Assembly (NCBI GenBank): GCA_005793025.1
Contig: SXQI01000241.1
Span: forward strand, 1 to 22,720
From: Verrucomicrobiales bacterium
Lineage (GTDB): Bacteria; Verrucomicrobiota; Verrucomicrobiia; Limisphaerales; SXQI01
Length of the DNA: 22,720 bases
Direction of reading: 5' to 3'
The notes beneath the pieces are model-generated. The model was not told the origin of the DNA, searched no databases, and saw nothing but the letters and a program-made list of their open reading frames with translations. Numbering within the stretch: the first letter of the stretch is position 1; each line of letters begins with the position of its first letter. Shown here piece by piece: positions 22,236-22,720 of the stretch. The position numbers and the translations under genes are program-made.

Positions 22236-22720
22236 TTACAGGTATTTGCCAGCATCAATTCTTGAGAGGACCTTTTTCATTTCAGCGCGAGCTCGAAATG
22301 CTCGCACCTTTACGAAGGGAATTGACCAACCAGTCAGTTGAGAAATTTCTTTTATAGATTTTTCCTCAATTTCTAATAAATTAATAATCATTTGGTGAGC
22401 CGGCGCAAGGTGACTTAAGATTTTTTGAACCAAAGCCCGAGCCCCATCAGCTTCTGAGGGGTCAAGGGTCTCGGTTCCTGCGTGTCTCTCAAGCCAATTA
22501 CTTTCCTCCTGAAAATCTGTGACAGTTGTCTCGCGTGATCTCTGATGGGTTCTCAAAAAGTCATAACAAACTCGAACGGCCATCCGCATGAGCCAGTGTT
22601 CAAACGGAGCCTCACCCCGAAAGCTCGAAAGCTTTAGAAAAGCCTTGGAAAAAATTTCCTGTACAATGTCTTCAACTTCGCTTTCGCGACGGGCATACCG
22701 CCGAGCTGTGGCGAAAATCC
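22236..22720 (-). CDS. ECF-family RNA polymerase sigma factor (N-terminus outside the window)
   Basis: The last 160 residues of a sigma-70-type ECF factor; the reading frame runs to the window edge without a start. Region 2 is visible at the edge: 'ARRESEVEDIVQEIFSKAF' then 'FRGEAPFEHWLMRMAVRVC', the core-binding and -10 recognition helices. After a variable linker, region 4 has 'LAPAHQMIINLLEIEEKSI' and the -35-binding helix-turn-helix 'ISQLTGWSIPFVKVRAF'. An internal Met at 22589 is inside region 2 and is not the start. It heads a same-strand series with a small membrane protein and a Spy-like protein, the usual arrangement of an envelope-stress regulon that controls its own operon. Confidence 0.93.
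   Translation of the reverse strand, partial: IFATARRYARRESEVEDIVQEIFSKAFLKLSSFRGEAPFEHWLMRMAVRVCYDFLRTHQRSRETTVTDFQEESNWLERHAGTETLDPSEADGARALVQKILSHLAPAHQMIINLLEIEEKSIKEISQLTGWSIPFVKVRAFRARAEMKKVLSRIDAGKYL

Noticed and set aside
1..22720. Mobile elements, CRISPR arrays, tRNA or rRNA genes
   Set aside because: I saw no transposase or integrase motifs, long terminal inverted repeats, regularly spaced repeats or tRNA cloverleaf sequences in any part of the window.

Overview
The window looks like a chromosomal segment from a member of the Verrucomicrobiota or a close PVC relative. The best evidence is a PSD1-type cytochrome protein (DUF1549/DUF1553) followed by a Tat-exported DUF1501 protein, PQQ-type beta-propeller and laminin-G-like secreted proteins, a lone pseudopilin ending in a His/Asp-rich motif, and a GDP-mannose pyrophosphorylase without the isomerase domain. 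Base composition is near 50% G+C and uniform. I saw no insertion sequence, phage gene, CRISPR array, tRNA or rRNA. The taxonomic placement is an inference from gene content; no marker gene is complete enough to settle it.

Layout. (1) 1-2183: the 3' end of pheT meets a minus-strand trpA-manC pair. (2) 2327-6836, plus strand: a secreted beta-propeller, a flavin NAD(P)H reductase, gcvT, gcvH and an ElyC/SanA-like DUF218 membrane protein. gcvP is not here. (3) 6840-8339, minus strand: an orphan NtrC-type sigma-54 response regulator, with a 268-base divergent region before the next block. (4) 8608-14907, plus strand, tightly packed: PSD1 cytochrome protein, the NADH-sensing repressor Rex, a DUF1501 Tat protein, and a signal-peptide TPR protein. 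(5) 15025-16909, plus strand: two tandem prohibitin-like SPFH proteins and a 64-residue two-helix membrane protein whose N-terminus resembles theirs. (6) 17127-17951: a pseudopilin. (7) 22720-17974, minus strand: an ECF sigma factor (N-terminus cut off), a small one-pass membrane protein, a Spy-like LTxxQ protein, a secreted laminin-G-like protein with an extra C-terminal sensor-like domain, holB, and an O-antigen-ligase-type polymerase.

How they may work together. The most system-like block is (4). Rex lies 24 bases after the PSD1 gene and 4 bases before the DUF1501 gene, which itself overlaps the TPR gene by 4 bases. This suggests a surface or periplasmic haem/DUF1501 apparatus made under control of the cell's NADH/NAD+ ratio. 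Block (5) looks like a bacterial two-subunit prohibitin assembly with a small partner. The start of block (7) has the gene order and sizes of a CnrH-CnrY-CnrX type envelope-stress switch: sigma factor, about 100-residue membrane anti-sigma, periplasmic sensor. Most gene starts lack a clear Shine-Dalgarno sequence, and short stop/start overlaps (ATGA, GTGA) are common.
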